Assembly (NCBI GenBank): GCA_900554495.1
Contig: USHR01000069.1
Location: 1 to 8,666, forward strand
Direction of reading: 5' to 3'
DNA from: an uncultured Collinsella sp.
Lineage (GTDB): Bacteria > Actinomycetota > Coriobacteriia > Coriobacteriales > Coriobacteriaceae
Length of the DNA stretch: 8,666 nt
The first letter of the stretch is position 1. Each line of letters opens with the position of its first letter. Shown one piece after another: positions 6,866 through 8,666 of this stretch. The notes under the pieces are model-generated. The model saw nothing but the letters and a program-made list of their open reading frames with translations. It was not told the origin of the DNA and did not search any database. The position numbers were made by a program, and so were the translations under genes.

Positions 6866-8625
6866 ATGCCCAAGATCGATGTAGAAGAACAGCTCAAGCT
6901 CCGATTTTTGCAGCCGTTGTCCTCATGCGCGCCGCGCCGTGTTGTGATTTGGCACGATGCGGACGGCGAGTTTGCTCCTGAGTTTGAGCGATTGGCTGCC
7001 GAGGGTTTCGACGGCGTGGGGGCCGATGCCGGCGTAATGCCTGCTCACGGTGACTTTGAGCGCCCGGTGCGCTTTGTTGAGGCCTGCGAGGGTCGTATGT
7101 TTGCCGTCAAGAAGCTCATCAACCGCGATGACCTTGCGAGCGATATCTTGCTGTATCGCCGTTGCCCGCGCGGCAGGCTTGAGGGTGATTGGCTTGCCGA
7201 TGTTGAGCTGTATGCCGATCAGTTCCAGGCTGACTATCTTTCGCTTTTGGCCGATCAGCTGGGCATCGAGAATATCGACGCCGTGCGCGAGAGCCTGCGC
7301 GAGCACAAGACGTTCTTTGATGCCAAGACCCGCTGCGCTAAGTTTGCCGCGTGTGTTCCGCATGCCTCGGGCGCATCCGATATCGAACTCGGCATCCTTA
7401 CGGTGATTTTTGGCGGTAAAGAGCTTGGTGACGCGCGCCCCGCGTTTGTGCTGCGTGGCTGTATGACCATGCTGCTGCACGAGGGTCCCGAGGCGCTGGC
7501 CGAGTTGATGGACAAGTACTGCGTGCGCGATGTGCTCTCTGCCTTTATGCTTCGCTGCTATGGGTTTGAGGGACCGCTGTATGAGCGTGACTCATTGCTT
7601 ATGCTTTCATCCCATGTGCTCCTTACAGCGGCGTCTACCGCGCTTCCCGAGGGAGCGCTCAAGGGACTCGAAAGCTATGTGGCTCCCGCCTACGGCCCCT
7701 ATTGCCTTGAGGCGGTGCGCACGTGGGACCAGGCCGCCGATACCCAGGCGTCGAGCGAGGACCTATTTGAGATCTGTCGTTTGGTGGAGGATGCCCGCGG
7801 GCTCTTTGTGCGGTTTGAGGCTCTGCCGATCGATGCGCTGGCCTCGCTTGATGTGTTCCCGTGCGTCAATGAGGCTGTGCTCTCGCAGTTGTTCAGCTCG
7901 TTTGCCCAGGGTGCAGACCGTGTTGAGGACGCACGCGCCTTTGTTGCGCGTCGCTGCGACCTAAGCTGGTACCGCCGTGTCGAGAGCTACTTTGGCCTGC
8001 TTGCCGCTGTGGCCGATATGTGCGCATTTAGGCAGGCACATGCGGGCGGGTTCCATCTGGCGCAACCCCAGCAGGTGTGGGATGCCTATACGTCCGATTG
8101 GTATTCCATGGATGCTGCCTATCGTCATATGTGCACCGCGTATTTGCGGGCGCGCTCTGTCGAGTGCGATGTGCTCGAGGAGCCTGCCCGAGCCGTGGTG
8201 GACTGGGCGGAGAATCTCTACAGTAACTGGTTCTTGGCCGATGCCAATGCCTGCTGGACATCCGCTGCGCAAGGAGAGTGGGCCGATTGCGGCTACATCG
8301 ATGGCCCTGCACGGCAGGATGAATTCTACTGGCATGTGCTGCCCACCTTTGTGGGGTCTGCCAAAACGACGGTCGTTATCGTAAGCGACGCGCTGCGCTA
8401 TGAGGTGGCCCGCGACGTTGCGGCGCTGCTCGAGCGCGAGCGCGGAGGCAACGTCAAGGTCTCTAGCATGCAGGCGGTCTTTCCCTCCATTACTGAGGTA
8501 GGCATGCCCGCGCTGCTGCCACACCAAGCGCTTGAGCTTGCAGCGGATGGCTCGTTTGTGTTGGCTGACGGCATGCCCACTGCCACGACTCCGCAGCGCG
8601 AGGCCGTGCTTGCCCACGTTGAGCC
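6866..8625 (+). CDS. pglZ: BREX-1 system phosphatase PglZ type A (3'-truncated at contig end)
   Basis: PglZ belongs to the alkaline-phosphatase superfamily and is a core component of all BREX types; its substrate is not settled. ATG 6866 follows AAGGA (6856-6860) with a 5-nt gap and lies 23 nt after the C-terminal pglX gene. The frame stays open to the window end, so no stop is seen. About 586 genuine residues are present of a protein usually near 800-850. The N-terminus has the typical RRVVIWHDADGEF (about residues 25-37). A helical middle region follows, with EWADCGYIDG and FYWHVLPTFV just before the catalytic domain. The PglZ domain starts at TVVIVSDALRYEVARD, with D508 a likely metal ligand, and continues to FPSITEVGMPALLPH, where S541 or T543 is in the usual nucleophile area (inferred from family pattern). 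Genomic sequence stops at 8625; codons after that translate adapter. Confidence 0.93.
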
Positions 8626-8666
8626 CTGTCTCTTATACACATCTGACGCTGCCGACGACGGAGAGA
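8626..8666. other. Illumina Nextera adapter read-through (non-biological contamination)
   Basis: CTGTCTCTTATACACATCT (8626-8644) is the Nextera/Tn5 mosaic end in reverse complement. GACGCTGCCGACGA (8645-8658) is the rest of the standard Nextera adapter on the i5 side. The last eight bases, CGGAGAGA (8659-8666), are the reverse complement of TCTCTCCG, which I recall as Nextera XT index S511. Forward translation gives the artefact string LLYTSDAADDG, and the reverse strand gives a spurious protein beginning MYKRQ. The first base, C at 8626, could be genomic or adapter. Confidence 0.97.

Noticed and set aside
8398..8640. Reverse-strand 80-aa protein beginning MYKRQ
   Set aside because: Its start lies in the Nextera adapter; MYKRQ is the reverse-strand translation of the mosaic end, and the rest is antisense to pglZ.
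1..8666. CRISPR array, tRNA or rRNA genes
   Set aside because: No regularly spaced direct repeats were seen, and almost all of the window is protein-coding with gaps of 121 nt or less.

Overview
The window is the middle of a type 1 BREX (BacteriophageE eXclusion) phage-defence operon, all on the + strand, in the canonical order brxC - pglX - pglZ. It comes from a moderately GC-rich bacterium. Hand counts of two 60-base rows in the core genes give 62-63% GC. Codon use and protein style would fit a gut actinobacterium of the Coriobacteriia (Collinsella-like), but that taxonomic guess is weak because no marker gene is present.

Layout: (1) 2-2509, the C-terminal ~836 residues of the BrxC ATPase, cut by the left edge; (2) a 12-bp-stem hairpin at 2517-2548 between brxC and pglX; (3) 2576-5086, the N-terminal 836 residues of the adenine-specific methyltransferase PglX, with SAM-binding and NPPY motifs and the target-recognition region; (4) about 790 bp of AT-rich DNA carrying a 218-aa gene with an RNSLAH (R-x4-H) HEPN-type signature, then a 121-nt spacer with a near-perfect palindrome; (5) 5874-6842, the C-terminal 322 residues of PglX with its own Shine-Dalgarno site and ATG; (6) 6866-8625, pglZ, the putative BREX phosphatase, cut at the right end inside its catalytic domain; (7) 8626-8666, which is not genomic: it is an Illumina Nextera adapter plus an apparent i5 index.

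The main point of biological interest is that pglX, normally a single gene of roughly 1,200 codons, is divided exactly in the linker between its target-recognition region and its conserved C-terminal domain. The AT-rich insert carries a putative HEPN ribonuclease gene. Both halves look intact (836 + 322 residues, close to the normal total). The locus may therefore encode a two-polypeptide PglX with an embedded second-line toxin, or be the off or alternate state of a rearranging pglX, or be a decayed gene. In known BREX systems PglX methylates host DNA and is needed for defence, with BrxC and PglZ as essential partners. A HEPN gene co-transcribed between the PglX halves would tie an RNA-targeting activity to this locus.
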